From NCBI GenBank assembly GCA_016278515.1, contig JADQBR010000085.1:1-64000 (forward strand): a stretch of 64,000 bases of DNA, written 5' to 3'. A program made the position numbers and the translations under genes. Positions 8,080 through 17,135 of this stretch are shown piece by piece; the stretch's first letter is position 1, and every line of letters begins with the position of its first letter. Origin of the DNA: Bacillota bacterium (GTDB taxonomy: Bacteria > Bacillota > JADQBR01). The notes under the pieces were generated by a model. It searched no databases, had not been told where the DNA came from, and saw only the letters and a list, made by a program, of their open reading frames with translations.

Positions 8080-8378
8080 TCACATATTATCATCGTTTAA
8101 GTCGGTTCCAATCGGCAATGTAAAATAGAATCTGCTGCCTTTACCAGATTCACTCTCAGCCCAAACCCAGCCTCCATGGGCTTCAACCAACTGCTTAACT
8201 ATAGCTAAGCCAATGCCTGAACCGCCGCTGGATCTGGCACGGGATGCATATGACCCATACCCAGATAACTCCAGAACTGATCGGTGATATTAACTTTAGC
8301 TATATACGCTGCAACTAAAGCAGATACAGATACCACAAGCAGAAAAGAAAGTGTTAACTTCCACCTAATGCTTTTCAT
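8080..8378 (-). pseudogene. Histidine kinase remnant with large internal deletion
   Basis: On the minus strand an ATG at 8378 begins MKSIRWKLTLSFLLVV, a typical kinase first membrane helix, and continues for about 45 residues. At a junction near 8245 the sequence switches frame to [20 protein letters not shown] and [13 protein letters not shown], a HATPase G2 box and C-terminus, ending at TGA 8080-8082. Everything between, including the His box and most of the ATPase, is missing. It is therefore a dead two-component kinase, probably once serving the copper genes. Confidence 0.8.
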
Positions 8379-8523
8379 ACCATCCCTCGACTATTCGAAT
8401 TAATCCCTCTTTGTTGCTCTTAAGCTTCGCCTTTAATGCTGCCAATTCATTATCTACGTCGGACCCGCCTCGGTAAAACACTCTTCCAGATAAACTTGTG
8501 GGAAAATAAGGGGAGGGAACCAT
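8365..8523 (-). pseudogene. 52-codon ORF, likely remnant upstream of the dead kinase
   Basis: An open frame from an ATG at 8523 to TAG at 8365 contains SDVDNELAALKAKLKSNKEG and ends VEGWYEKH, overlapping the kinase start by 14 nt as in coupled genes. The only ATG lies inside a palindrome and has no ribosome site, so I read it as the 3' end of a gene lost in the same deletion process. Family not recognised. Confidence 0.3.
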
Positions 8524-8534
8524 ATGGTTCCCTC
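8513..8534 (-). terminator. 22-bp perfect palindrome, probable copA terminator
   Basis: A perfectly self-complementary 22-bp sequence centred on CATATG, 40 bp beyond the copA stop. On the minus strand it is followed by CCCCTTATTTTCC, a modest T-rich tail. It could also be a regulatory palindrome. Confidence 0.5.
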
Positions 8535-8573
8535 TACACTCAACAAAATATTCGTTATTTATCTGAAAATGTA

Positions 8574-11009
8574 CTACATAGCTTGGCTGGCTTCAGTTTC
8601 TCCAGTTTCCATGTGAAAGCGCCATCTCTTAAGGCGAAGGGCATTAGATACTACGGAAACCGAACTAAACGCCATGGCTGCACCGGCAATAATCGGATTT
8701 AATAAACCAATCGCTGCCACAGGTATGCCGATAGTATTATAGATCAGAGCCCAAAATAGATTTTGTTTAATATTACGCATGGTGGCTTTGCTAAGCTGAA
8801 CAGCAGCAACAATACTGCGCAGGTCCCCGCGCATGAGTGTAATATCCGCAGCTTCCATGGCTACGTCAGTGCCCGTACCTATTGCCATACCTATATCCGC
8901 CGTCGCTAAAGCCGGGGCATCGTTAATACCATCACCAACCATGCCAACATGTTTTCCGGCATCCTTTAATTTTTGTACTTCTTTTGCCTTATCCTCCGGC
9001 AGTACCTCTGCCAGTACGTTATCCACTCCAACTTGCCTGGCTATAGCATTTGCGGTACGACGATTATCACCCGTAATCATATAAACTTCAATACCCATTT
9101 TTTTAAGTTCTGCAATTGCTACTTTAGAATACTGTTTCACGGTATCAGCCACTGCAATTAAACCGGATGCATGCCCGTCTACTGCCATAAGCATTGCGGT
9201 TTTACCTTCGTCTTCCAGTCTAGACTTCTGTTCTTCAAAACCAGAAACATCAATACCCCGGTCAATCATTAGCTTGGTATTACCTATCAAAATTTCTTTT
9301 CCTCCAACTTGTGCCTCAATACCATGACCGGGAACAGCGTTGAAATGATCAGTTTCCGGCAGTTTAGCATCTTCTTGAGCTTTTTTCACAATAGCTTGGC
9401 CCAGTGGGTGCTCGGAGTTTTTTTCCACCGCACCTGCAAGAACAAGTAAATCTTCTTCTTTAGATCCATCCAATGAAACCACATCCGTGACTTCAGGCTC
9501 TCCTTTGGTAATAGTACCTGTTTTGTCAAGTACAATAGCGTTCAACTTATGGGCCTTTTCAAGATGCTCTCCACCTTTAAAAAGGATGCCCGTTTCTGCC
9601 CCTTTACCCGTACCAACCATAATAGAGGTTGGGGTTGCCAATCCAAGGGCACATGGGCAGGCAATAACTAGAACAGCGGTAAAATTGATTAGTGCTACGG
9701 GTAAATTGCCGGGAGTGACGATGAAATACCAGATTAAAAATGTTATCACAGCTATCACAACCACAACCGGCACAAAATACCCCGAAATAATATCAGCCAT
9801 TCTTTGGATAGGTGCCTTTGATCCTTGGGCATCCTCCACAACTTTAACAATCTGAGCAAGAGCCGTATCCTTACCCACCTTAGTTGCTTCAAATTTAAAT
9901 GCCCCATGTTTATTAATAGTGGCACCGATAACTTCGTCACCAGCATTTTTATCAACTGGGATGCTTTCACCCGTCAGCATCGATTCATCTACTGCCGATG
10001 TCCCCTCAATGACCTTGCCATCTACCGGGATTTTTTCGCCGGGACGGACTATAATTACATCGCCTAATACAACTTCATCGACTGGGATGTCCATTTCCTG
10101 CCCGTCACGAATAACTCTAGCAGTCTTGGCTTGAAGCCCCATGAGCTTTTTGATAGCTTCCGAGGTTCTACCCTTGGCAACTGCTTCTAGTAAGCGCCCC
10201 AATAAGATTAAAGTAATTAAAATAGCTGCTGTCTCATAATAAAGCGGTCCGCCAATAAATGTATTCACCACGCTGTAAAAATAGGCCGCTGAAGTCCCCA
10301 TTGCAACCAATACGTCCATATTAGCCGACCCGTGTTTAAGATTGAGATAAGCACCACGATAAAACTGCCAACCTGCAACAAATTGCACGGGAGTAGCCAG
10401 TAACCATTGGACCCAGGGTGATATTAGAATTTCCGGGTACCAAGCCCATTCAAGAATATGAGCAAACATACTTATTAGTAAGGGAATAGATAATATAGCT
10501 GAACCGATAAATAGATTTCGCTGGCGGGTAATCTCACCCTCACGCTGCCGTCTTTCCTTATCCTCATTATTTTCTTCAGCTAAATCCGCCGTATAGCCGA
10601 TACTTTCAACCGCTTTTCGCAATTGTTGAATTTTGATTTCTGTGGGCATAAACTCAACAGTTCCCTTTTCAGTTGCAATATTTACTCCTGCCTTTATTAC
10701 TCCCTTAAGACCATTAAGTTGTTTTTCTACCCTGCTAGCACATGCAGCACATGTCATACCGCCAATCTTCAGTTCCACCTTTTCAGTACCAATGTCATAT
10801 CCAATGTTTCGAATAGTTTGGATAAAATCATCTACCCCTACTTGATTAGGATGGTATTCAAGTGTTACTTTTTCGACAGCAAAATTCACATTAGCCTTGT
10901 CAACACCCTCAAGCTTATTAAGTGTTTTCTCAATTCTACTAGCACATGCCGCGCAAGTCATTCCGGTTACAGGCAGGTTTATTGTAGATGTATTAACTCC
11001 AGACGCCAT
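8574..11009 (-). CDS. copA: Copper-exporting P1B-type ATPase
   Basis: 811 aa from the ATG at 11009, which follows GAGGGG; the open frame extends to a TTG at 11051 without a good site. Two heavy-metal-associated domains carry GMTCAAC (Cys19/Cys22 and Cys87/Cys90). Then come the P-type ATPase membrane helices, TGES at 346-349, the transport motif CPC at 451-453, the phosphorylated Asp495 in DKTGT, a SEHPLG His-Pro motif and GDGINDAP. Length and motifs match Cu(I) exporters, which pump cytosolic copper out of the cell. Its promoter has a CsoR-type palindrome between -35 and -10. No csoR or copZ gene is next to it in this window. Confidence 0.96.
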   Translation of the reverse strand: MASGVNTSTINLPVTGMTCAACASRIEKTLNKLEGVDKANVNFAVEKVTLEYHPNQVGVDDFIQTIRNIGYDIGTEKVELKIGGMTCAACASRVEKQLNGLKGVIKAGVNIATEKGTVEFMPTEIKIQQLRKAVESIGYTADLAEENNEDKERRQREGEITRQRNLFIGSAILSIPLLISMFAHILEWAWYPEILISPWVQWLLATPVQFVAGWQFYRGAYLNLKHGSANMDVLVAMGTSAAYFYSVVNTFIGGPLYYETAAILITLILLGRLLEAVAKGRTSEAIKKLMGLQAKTARVIRDGQEMDIPVDEVVLGDVIIVRPGEKIPVDGKVIEGTSAVDESMLTGESIPVDKNAGDEVIGATINKHGAFKFEATKVGKDTALAQIVKVVEDAQGSKAPIQRMADIISGYFVPVVVVIAVITFLIWYFIVTPGNLPVALINFTAVLVIACPCALGLATPTSIMVGTGKGAETGILFKGGEHLEKAHKLNAIVLDKTGTITKGEPEVTDVVSLDGSKEEDLLVLAGAVEKNSEHPLGQAIVKKAQEDAKLPETDHFNAVPGHGIEAQVGGKEILIGNTKLMIDRGIDVSGFEEQKSRLEDEGKTAMLMAVDGHASGLIAVADTVKQYSKVAIAELKKMGIEVYMITGDNRRTANAIARQVGVDNVLAEVLPEDKAKEVQKLKDAGKHVGMVGDGINDAPALATADIGMAIGTGTDVAMEAADITLMRGDLRSIVAAVQLSKATMRNIKQNLFWALIYNTIGIPVAAIGLLNPIIAGAAMAFSSVSVVSNALRLKRWRFHMETGETEASQAM

Positions 11010-11077
11010 AATTAATTCCCCTCTTTCCTGCGATAAATATTTCCCTTTCAAGATATATTTTTAAACCTTCTCTTTAT

Positions 11078-11107
11078 ATCTTATTACCCCTATAGGGTAT
11101 TAGTCAA
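11078..11107 (-). promoter_or_regulatory. copA promoter with CsoR-type operator
   Basis: On the minus strand, TTGACT (11102-11107) and TAAGAT (11078-11083) are separated by 18 bp. The palindrome TACCCTATAGGGGTA (11085-11099) fills the spacer. This matches the known form of CsoR operators (TACCC and GGGTA half-sites), where apo-CsoR blocks the promoter and Cu(I) releases it. Confidence 0.75.
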
Positions 11108-11171
11108 GGTGCTAGACCTTAAAGTTTTTGCCTTCAGCATAGGAAAAATGAGAAAAGTCTATATATGCCCG

Positions 11172-11789
11172 TTATTCCGGAGACGCAATAATAAGTTTAA
11201 GTATTTTCCCTAAGTTATCTTGAATTTCAACAGGTTTGATTTGTGCCTTTTGAACATTCTCAACCGTACGCCTATTGATATTTGATCCGACCATGTATAG
11301 TGACATCGGGTTTAAGATATCCATTAAGGCCCCCAAAATTACATTCTCGCTCCTGACGTGCTCTAGTAATATAACTCTACCTTGGGGCTTGCAGACTCTG
11401 CGCACCTCCTGCAGCCCTTTCACAGGATCGGGAACTGAACAAAAAACACAGGTAGCTACCACCGTATCGAAAGTTTCATCTTCAAAAGACATATTCTGGA
11501 CATCCATTTCGATCAAGTCAACCGGTACTTTTGCTAGGTGCAGCTTTTGGTGTGCCTTGGCAAGCATGCCAGGGCTAAAATCAATTCCCGTTACTTGACA
11601 ACCCTCAGGATAAAACTCCAGATTCTTTCCTGTTCCTACTCCAACTTCCAGTACTTTACCATTGGCATAGGACAGAGCTTCTTTTCTCATTCGGGGATTA
11701 ATCATTCTATCCATCCAATCGTAGAATCTAGCTGTCCGGTTATATCTTCTCTTGATTATTTCTGTTTTATCATCAACATATGGAGCCAT
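11172..11789 (-). CDS. SAM-dependent methyltransferase (UbiE/Methyltransf_11 type)
   Basis: 205 aa from the ATG at 11789, which follows CGGAG; a TTG at 11807 is the only earlier start. Class I fold: motif I VLEVGVGTGKNLEFY, then GIDFSPGMLAKA, DVQNMSFEDETFDTV and a Pro-containing motif near VFCSVPDP. It resembles the UbiE/COQ5-like phospholipid or quinone methyltransferases that carry an N-terminal RYNRTARFYDWMD segment. The substrate is not readable. It lies between copA and the CcmH-like gene on the same strand with its own spacing, so a link to copper is only positional. Confidence 0.8.
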   Translation of the reverse strand: MAPYVDDKTEIIKRRYNRTARFYDWMDRMINPRMRKEALSYANGKVLEVGVGTGKNLEFYPEGCQVTGIDFSPGMLAKAHQKLHLAKVPVDLIEMDVQNMSFEDETFDTVVATCVFCSVPDPVKGLQEVRRVCKPQGRVILLEHVRSENVILGALMDILNPMSLYMVGSNINRRTVENVQKAQIKPVEIQDNLGKILKLIIASPE

Positions 11790-11923
11790 TCTGTCATCTC
11801 CGTTCAAAATTAAAGCGCTTTGTAATCAATAGTTCTATAGTTCCCCTAAATATTCTCCCCCCACCATCACAAATCAATTCCAACCATGGAACTACCGTGA
11901 AATAGTTAGCGGCGCTATATACA

Positions 11924-12061
11924 TCATGCGTATGAACTAACATAGTTCTGTGATGCATGCTCTTCCCCTTCTGGAGCCGGCGGATGACTTCTGTAAGCCA
12001 AATAAAATAACGTCACGAAAATAAAAATAATAAATGTTGTTAATACTAGTCCTCTTTTCAA
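11924..12061 (-). CDS. 45-aa single-helix membrane protein
   Basis: TTG start at 12061 behind a strong GGAGGGG, stop TGA at 11924. Residues about 4-22 (GLVLTTFIIFIFVTLFYLA) are one membrane helix; the outer part is YRSHPPAPEGEEHASQNY. It lies just downstream of the CcmH-like gene on the same strand. By position and size it recalls CcmD-like helpers of cytochrome c maturation, but I see no sequence proof. The rest of 11808-11923 holds nothing I can support. Confidence 0.45.
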   Translation of the reverse strand: MKRGLVLTTFIIFIFVTLFYLAYRSHPPAPEGEEHASQNYVSSYA

Positions 12062-12158
12062 AGAAATCCCCTCCAAAAATTCTTTATAATATTCACTATG
12101 AAAATCACTGGGTAAGCATACTTTTTGTAGTACTATTCATGCGTTACCTAGCCTTAAA

Positions 12159-12635
12159 TTAATAATATCGTTTGATTTCGTCCTCCACTGCCTCCTCATA
12201 CTCAGCCATATCTGCTTCATCTACCGATAATTCTGCAGATGTTTTTCTATAGAATACCCATTTATCTAATGACAAATAGATAACCAGCCCACCTACAAGA
12301 ATGACTAAGAAGGGAGTCACCCATGCTGTAAGGTTAAACAGTACACTAGGTGGCGGTGCAGCCATTACTTCTTCTCCATAAATGCTAATCATGTACCCAT
12401 AAATCTGTTCCGGGGTCTGCCCTTCTGCAAGTTTTGTACGAATGTCTTGCCGCATCTGCTGCGCTGTGGCGTTATCACATGCCTTCAAATACATCCCACA
12501 TCCGTCGGTACATACTAACGAGGCCTCAACTTCCCTAAATACGTCCTCATCAAATGCTCCTTCTGCGAATGCGGGAGGCAGCACAGACAGACTTAGAATT
12601 ATACCCAGTGCTATCATTCTTATGAAACGAAACAT
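12159..12635 (-). CDS. CcmH/NrfF-like thiol protein, unusual cysteine motif
   Basis: 158 aa. Signal peptide (about 1-24, PAFAEG), a three-helix domain with SLVCTDGCGMYLKAC, GQTPEQIYGYMISIYGEEV and AAPP, a membrane helix (about 104-124) and a cytoplasmic tail. This is the CcmH/CycL layout: a membrane-anchored thioredoxin-like partner that reduces apocytochrome or metal-site cysteines. The usual redox motif is LRCXXC; here Cys42 and Cys46 are separated by three residues, with Cys53 further on. Other ccm genes are absent. A CsoR-type palindrome lies in its promoter, so a role in copper-site assembly rather than haem ligation is possible. Confidence 0.75.
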   Translation of the reverse strand: MFRFIRMIALGIILSLSVLPPAFAEGAFDEDVFREVEASLVCTDGCGMYLKACDNATAQQMRQDIRTKLAEGQTPEQIYGYMISIYGEEVMAAPPPSVLFNLTAWVTPFLVILVGGLVIYLSLDKWVFYRKTSAELSVDEADMAEYEEAVEDEIKRYY

Positions 12636-12653
12636 TTAACTCCCCCCAACATC

Positions 12654-12670
12654 GTACCCCCTTAGGGTAC
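12654..12670. promoter_or_regulatory. CsoR-type operator before the CcmH-like gene
   Basis: GTACCCCCTTAGGGTAC, with GTACCC and GGGTAC as inverted half-sites, 18 bp upstream of the start codon. On the minus strand TTGAAT precedes it, giving the same -35/operator geometry as at copA. Confidence 0.65.
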
Positions 12671-12676
12671 AATTCA

Positions 12677-12701
12677 ATAATACTACTCACTGTAGTATTA
12701 T
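12677..12701. promoter_or_regulatory. 10-bp inverted repeat resembling a BlaI/MecI box
   Basis: ATAATACTAC and GTAGTATTAT with a 5-nt spacer, an exact inverted repeat. TACTAC...GTAGTA half-sites are typical of BlaI/MecI/CopY-family repressors. Related sequences GTAGTACTA and GTAGTACTAC occur at 12127-12135 and 12831-12840. The remaining bases 12702-12852 contain a weak A/T-rich hairpin and no gene. Confidence 0.4.
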
Positions 12702-12852
12702 GTCAAGTATATCCCCAAAGAATGAAAATCTCAACAATCTCTTATAAATAAAAGTTAAGCAAAAAAAGTTTTAAGCTTTTTGGTATCGTTGAAATTTTAG
12801 TACAAAGACTTCGTCAACAATTAATCTCCTGTAGTACTACCGAGTTAATACC

Positions 12853-14484
12853 TTAGTATTGTTGAGTGTTTGCCTGTTCTACTATATGCTCTGCCGTGCG
12901 GGCAGCAATAGCCATGATGGTTTCCGTGGGGTTGCCCCCGCCGGAGGTTACAAAGACGCTGGCATCGCAGATATATAAGTTAGAAATATCGTGGCTTCTG
13001 CAAAACTCATTCACAACGAATTGGGTAGGATCTTTTCCCATCCTTGCCCCGCCCAGCAGGTGGGCGGTATCAGGTACTGTAAAAGCCGGTTTACCACCTG
13101 CTGCTTGAAGAATTTCATTAGCTTTCTTAACACCATGGTCAATGAGTTTACGGTCGTTCTCTCCGTAACTAAAAGAGACGACCGGTTTGGGCATACCGTA
13201 CTCATCGATTTCCTGCCCCAAAGATAAGTTGTTATTGATATCGGGCAGCACCTCACCCACCTGAGTAATTCTCCCATAATAATTATAATCACGCATAATT
13301 TCGTACAAGTCCTTACCCCAAATTCCGGCACTTTTGGCCAAGCCCTGAGCCATTTCAACCGGTCTGGAACCATGGGCATGAAGTGTATAGCCTCTGGCAA
13401 AGCCACGGCTTTTGTCAGTTTCATAAAACTCCTGGGATGTAGCCAGTACCGGAGTCCCCTTATAAAGCCTAACTTCTTGGTCAAATTTGGCGTACATATC
13501 ATGCCCCGTATGAGGCATCATGTATTTGCCTACTAAGCCGCTGCTATTAGCCAACCCATCGGGAAACTGAGGACACGCTGAGTGAAGCAGTAATCTGGGA
13601 GTTTCTACTGCAAAGGCAGCTAAAATAACCAGCTTTGCATTTTGGCGGTATTCTTTATTATCATGCACAAAAGTTACGCCGCTTGCCTTACCTTGCTTAT
13701 CCACGTTAATTCGAGTGACCATACAATCACTGAGTACTTCTGCACCATTATCGATGGCTTTGGGTATATGGTGAACTAAAGTACTGAACTTGGAATTGGG
13801 CATGCAACCCTGATTGCAAAAACCTCTGTTAATACAGGGCGGACGTCCGTCAAATGGGGCAGAAATAATGGCTAGAGGAGCTACTACGCTGGGAATACCC
13901 AGTTTTTCACAGCCTTCCCTAAAAACTTGGGCGTTGGCACTAATAGGCACTCTTTCCGGATATGGATAAGGTCCATGAAAATTACCCCATGGAAAATGCT
14001 TAGGTCCGGAAACAGCGATATCACGCTCGATTTTATTATAATACGGTTCTAAATCCTGGTAAGTAATGGGCCAATCCTCACCCACTCCATCTAGAGTCTT
14101 TGTTTTAAAGTCACTTTCATGAAACCGCAGAAAAACTCCTGTAAAATGAACTGTACCACCCCCGACTCCTCGGCCGGAGTTATTATGTCCAAAAGTTAAG
14201 GGATTTTCCCCAGTTGATAAGCGAGTATCTTGCCAGGCTAAAGATTGTGCTACCAACTCATCACTGGCGAAGTCGGTCTGAGGATTCCAAAAGGGACCCG
14301 CTTCAATGGCTACGACTTTAAAGCCGGCTTTACTTAGTTCATAAGCCAGTACTCCCCCGGCTGCACCTGTACCTACTATACAGATGTCCGCCTCATCCTC
14401 ATATTTTCTATTGTTTAAGTGGCTATACCTATGTCCATCAAAATGGTCACAATTGTGAGTTACATAATCATTATTGTTTTGCAT
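12853..14484 (-). CDS. GMC-family FAD oxidoreductase (dehydrogenase large subunit)
   Basis: 543 aa from an ATG at 14484, nine bases after GGGAGG and overlapping the upstream gene by 14 nt. The Rossmann FAD site is ICIVGTGAAGGVLAYELSKA with a downstream IEAG. Further GMC features are GRGVGGGTVHFTG, CINRGFCNQGC and a C-terminal HLLGGARMG followed by GGGNPTETIMAIAA with the His/Asn active-site region. It resembles the flavoprotein of gluconate 2-dehydrogenase or sorbitol dehydrogenase and oxidises an alcohol, probably of a sugar or sugar acid. Its neighbour is a subunit-3-family protein. There is no Tat signal and no cytochrome subunit, unlike the proteobacterial complex. Confidence 0.85.
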   Translation of the reverse strand: MQNNNDYVTHNCDHFDGHRYSHLNNRKYEDEADICIVGTGAAGGVLAYELSKAGFKVVAIEAGPFWNPQTDFASDELVAQSLAWQDTRLSTGENPLTFGHNNSGRGVGGGTVHFTGVFLRFHESDFKTKTLDGVGEDWPITYQDLEPYYNKIERDIAVSGPKHFPWGNFHGPYPYPERVPISANAQVFREGCEKLGIPSVVAPLAIISAPFDGRPPCINRGFCNQGCMPNSKFSTLVHHIPKAIDNGAEVLSDCMVTRINVDKQGKASGVTFVHDNKEYRQNAKLVILAAFAVETPRLLLHSACPQFPDGLANSSGLVGKYMMPHTGHDMYAKFDQEVRLYKGTPVLATSQEFYETDKSRGFARGYTLHAHGSRPVEMAQGLAKSAGIWGKDLYEIMRDYNYYGRITQVGEVLPDINNNLSLGQEIDEYGMPKPVVSFSYGENDRKLIDHGVKKANEILQAAGGKPAFTVPDTAHLLGGARMGKDPTQFVVNEFCRSHDISNLYICDASVFVTSGGGNPTETIMAIAARTAEHIVEQANTQQY

Positions 14485-15076
14485 CACGCTTAGCCTCCCA
14501 TGGGTCTGTAAGCCATCGTTCCACCCTGACATAACCGCGGGGATATGCAGGCCCTCCATAACCGATTTCTGACCAAACGGTTGGGTGAGAGTAATAGGCA
14601 CTGACTATTTCTGCAGCCAGCTTTTTAAACAATTCTTTTTGAGGCACTTTAGCCCATTCGGGAACATCCTCAGCCTTTCCGTTTTGAAGTGCAGCCAATA
14701 TGCCGAACTGTTGTTTTTCATCCAGTCCCAAAAATACAGCTTTATACTTTATAGTCGCCACTTTATCGATAGCTTGTAAACCCCAACGAATTAAATCTTT
14801 TGCCGGCGGAGCTTTGGGTGCTCTTTGACCCTCACCAATATTCGAGGTTAAGCTTTGATCTATATGATGAATAATCCAGTCCATTATTTGTGACCTATTA
14901 TCAAACACAAGATGATTAGCGATAATCTTAAGCATCTGAACCTCATTTTCCTGTAAAAACTTGGGCTTGGGAAAAGGTCCCAACCTTTTTAATACAATCT
15001 CTCTTGTATGAGGATCCCATTCTTTTTGTTCTTTTAATATATCATAACCGGGATACCGAGTACGTATATCCTGCAT
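14471..15076 (-). CDS. Gluconate 2-dehydrogenase subunit 3 family protein
   Basis: 201 aa, start at an ATG after GGAGGTGATG. Sequence features such as FLQENEVQMLKIIANHLV, MDWIIHHIDQ, FLGLDEKQQFGILAAL and SHPTVWSEIGYGGPAYPRGY fit the subunit-3 family, small helical proteins that accompany GMC flavoproteins. Members of the periplasmic complexes have a Tat signal; this one has none, so the complex probably works in the cytoplasm, perhaps on the membrane protein encoded just before it (4-bp gap). Overlap with the GMC gene indicates coupled translation. Confidence 0.8.
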   Translation of the reverse strand: MQDIRTRYPGYDILKEQKEWDPHTREIVLKRLGPFPKPKFLQENEVQMLKIIANHLVFDNRSQIMDWIIHHIDQSLTSNIGEGQRAPKAPPAKDLIRWGLQAIDKVATIKYKAVFLGLDEKQQFGILAALQNGKAEDVPEWAKVPQKELFKKLAAEIVSAYYSHPTVWSEIGYGGPAYPRGYVRVERWLTDPWEAKRDAKQ

Positions 15077-15080
15077 ATCA

Positions 15081-15470
15081 TCACCTCCAATAAAGTGCTA
15101 TCAATCCTAAAACACTTATAGCCAGAACCATCATTGGCAGCACAACAGGCGGCCCGACCATAAAATTATTAAGATTGTAACCGCCGACTCTCTCGCTGAC
15201 TCCACTGGTATGCAGTACAAAACCAGTCGTTCCCGCAGCCACACCTACGAAATACAATATCCCAGCAGTTACGACGACAATAGGACTAATGTAGAAAACT
15301 GCTGCTAATGATACTACCGACAGCACCGGCAGGGCCAAAACGGGAACCCATTGGGCCCAATGCTGGAAATTCTGACGGTAGTGAAACATAGTCACTTGAA
15401 TAAAAATTGCTGTAAATACTACTGATATAAATAATAGTATCACTCTAGAAATTGGCCATCCAATCCACAT
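15081..15470 (-). CDS. Four-helix membrane protein of the GMC operon
   Basis: 129 aa with a good site (TAGGAGTGA). Four hydrophobic helices are visible at about 8-28, 42-60, 65-85 and 107-127. His30 and several aromatic residues (MFHYRQNFQHWAQW) lie at the first loop. No family recognised. Its place between a TPP enzyme and a GMC dehydrogenase suggests a membrane anchor or quinone-reducing subunit for the dehydrogenase; this is inference. Confidence 0.6.
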   Translation of the reverse strand: MWIGWPISRVILLFISVVFTAIFIQVTMFHYRQNFQHWAQWVPVLALPVLSVVSLAAVFYISPIVVVTAGILYFVGVAAGTTGFVLHTSGVSERVGGYNLNNFMVGPPVVLPMMVLAISVLGLIALYWR

Positions 15471-15505
15471 GAACCGTCACTCCTAAACGTGTTTTTTGTT
15501 ACTTA

Positions 15506-17104
15506 CTATTTAAGTATCGGTAAGGAGATATCGCTAAGGTGTACATCTATTACCGTGGTTTTACTGTCAGTAAAACTTTCCATCAGAGCTTTTTCTAACT
15601 GGTCAGCTTGGGTAACAGATATGCCTTTGGCCCCAAATGACTGGGCCAGCTTACTGAAATCTGGTACTTTAATATCATAACCAAAGGGGGTCATCCCTGC
15701 TGCCTCCATCTTACTTTTCTCAAGATTATACTGATGGTTATTAGCCACTACCACGATAATCGGTAGCTTATATTTAACCGCTGTGGCTAATTCGCCCAGG
15801 GACATTAGAAGCCCGCCGTCTCCTACCAACGCCACTACCGCTCTGTCCGGCCGGGCAATGCAGGCACTTAGTGCTCCGGGCAATCCTCCTCCCATACTGC
15901 GCCAATGACTGGACACCATCACCTCTTGGTCCTGTGCTTGAAAGTAGGTATCAAACCAATGGATGAATCCTCCGACATCACATACAATGGTAGCATTGGC
16001 CGGCACTGTCTTGCTCAAAGCAATCATCAGGTAAGCAGGCTGAATGGGTGTAGTATTATTCTCTTCCTGCTGCGCAATCATACTAACTAACCCTTGTTTT
16101 TCCGCGGCTACTGCTTGTAACCAATCAGCATTTTGCTTCGTATTAACTCTTTCCGCCAGTAGTTTTATTAATTGTGCCAGATCACCAATGATATATTGAG
16201 AGGCTCTACTGTAATCCACAGCAGTAGAGTTATCCGCCAATTGGATCAGTTGTGTGCCCGAAGGTATAAACTTCTTTTCAAAAGAAGCTGCACCAACCAA
16301 CAGAATATTATCAGCTTGGCCAATTATTGTCGGTGCGTTTGCCTGGCCTATTCCACCGATTACAGTTGGATGATTATCAGGTATTACTCCCTTGGCCTGT
16401 TGGGCTAAGATAATGCCCGCATTTAACTTATCCGCTAGTTTAATCAGATTCTTACGCCATGCTTGTTTGGCTTGCCCAACTATTATTAAGTTTTTTTGAC
16501 TGCTATTCAACATCGGAATGATTTTTTCAAGTTGGTCTGCAAAACCGGTCCCCCAAGAGTTCCCGGCATTGACTGAGATTTGCGGTTTGACAGAATTTGG
16601 CACTGCTTTAGTAAACAAATCTTCAGGTATGGATACGTGGGTCACTGTTTTACTGTTAACTGCTTGAGCCAATGCTTTAGCAAGTACAGGTAAAACACTT
16701 TCGGCACTAGTTATCAATTCAGAGCTCATGGTAACACTTTGTAACAGCTGTTGTTGATTAAGATACTGCTTAGCGTTGGTACCAATTTTTTTAGTACTTA
16801 CCTGGCCGGTAATTGCCAGTACCGGAGCTTGATCAAAATATGCTTCTGCCAATCCGTTTATTAGATTAGCCGTTCCCGGCCCGGAAGTAGCCATACAAAC
16901 ACTTGCCTTCCCCGTCAGTTTGGCCTGATAGGACGCCATAAAGGCAGCTCCGACCTCATGGCTGGCACCGTAATACTTAATCTTATCCTGCTTCCCTAGC
17001 TCATCAAAAAAGGGAAATACTGCATCACCTATCACACCAAAGATATTATTGATGCCATTAGACTGCAGCAGACTTATAATCCCTTGCGCTACTGTTTGGG
17101 ACAT
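15506..17104 (-). CDS. TPP-dependent 2-oxoacid enzyme (acetolactate synthase/pyruvate oxidase family)
   Basis: 532 aa. The catalytic Glu50 lies in ASHEVGAAF; ATSGPGTANLINGLAEA follows in the pyrimidine-binding domain, a central Rossmann-like domain comes next, and the TPP/Mg motif starts with GDG at 428-430 and ends in NN near 456. Length and layout match the acetolactate synthase/pyruvate oxidase superfamily. No small regulatory subunit or branched-chain pathway gene is adjacent, so anabolic acetolactate synthesis is unlikely. Cotranscription with a GMC dehydrogenase suggests a catabolic role on a 2-oxo acid. Good start: AAAGGATG before ATG at 17104. Confidence 0.85.
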   Translation of the reverse strand: MSQTVAQGIISLLQSNGINNIFGVIGDAVFPFFDELGKQDKIKYYGASHEVGAAFMASYQAKLTGKASVCMATSGPGTANLINGLAEAYFDQAPVLAITGQVSTKKIGTNAKQYLNQQQLLQSVTMSSELITSAESVLPVLAKALAQAVNSKTVTHVSIPEDLFTKAVPNSVKPQISVNAGNSWGTGFADQLEKIIPMLNSSQKNLIIVGQAKQAWRKNLIKLADKLNAGIILAQQAKGVIPDNHPTVIGGIGQANAPTIIGQADNILLVGAASFEKKFIPSGTQLIQLADNSTAVDYSRASQYIIGDLAQLIKLLAERVNTKQNADWLQAVAAEKQGLVSMIAQQEENNTTPIQPAYLMIALSKTVPANATIVCDVGGFIHWFDTYFQAQDQEVMVSSHWRSMGGGLPGALSACIARPDRAVVALVGDGGLLMSLGELATAVKYKLPIIVVVANNHQYNLEKSKMEAAGMTPFGYDIKVPDFSKLAQSFGAKGISVTQADQLEKALMESFTDSKTTVIDVHLSDISLPILK

Positions 17105-17135
17105 TGGCAGTCATCCTTTCCATCATCAGTCAGGT

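Noticed and set aside
15506-17104. Biosynthetic acetolactate synthase (ilvB) for the first TPP enzyme
   Set aside because: No small subunit, ilvC or ilvD nearby; the operon contains a GMC dehydrogenase instead.
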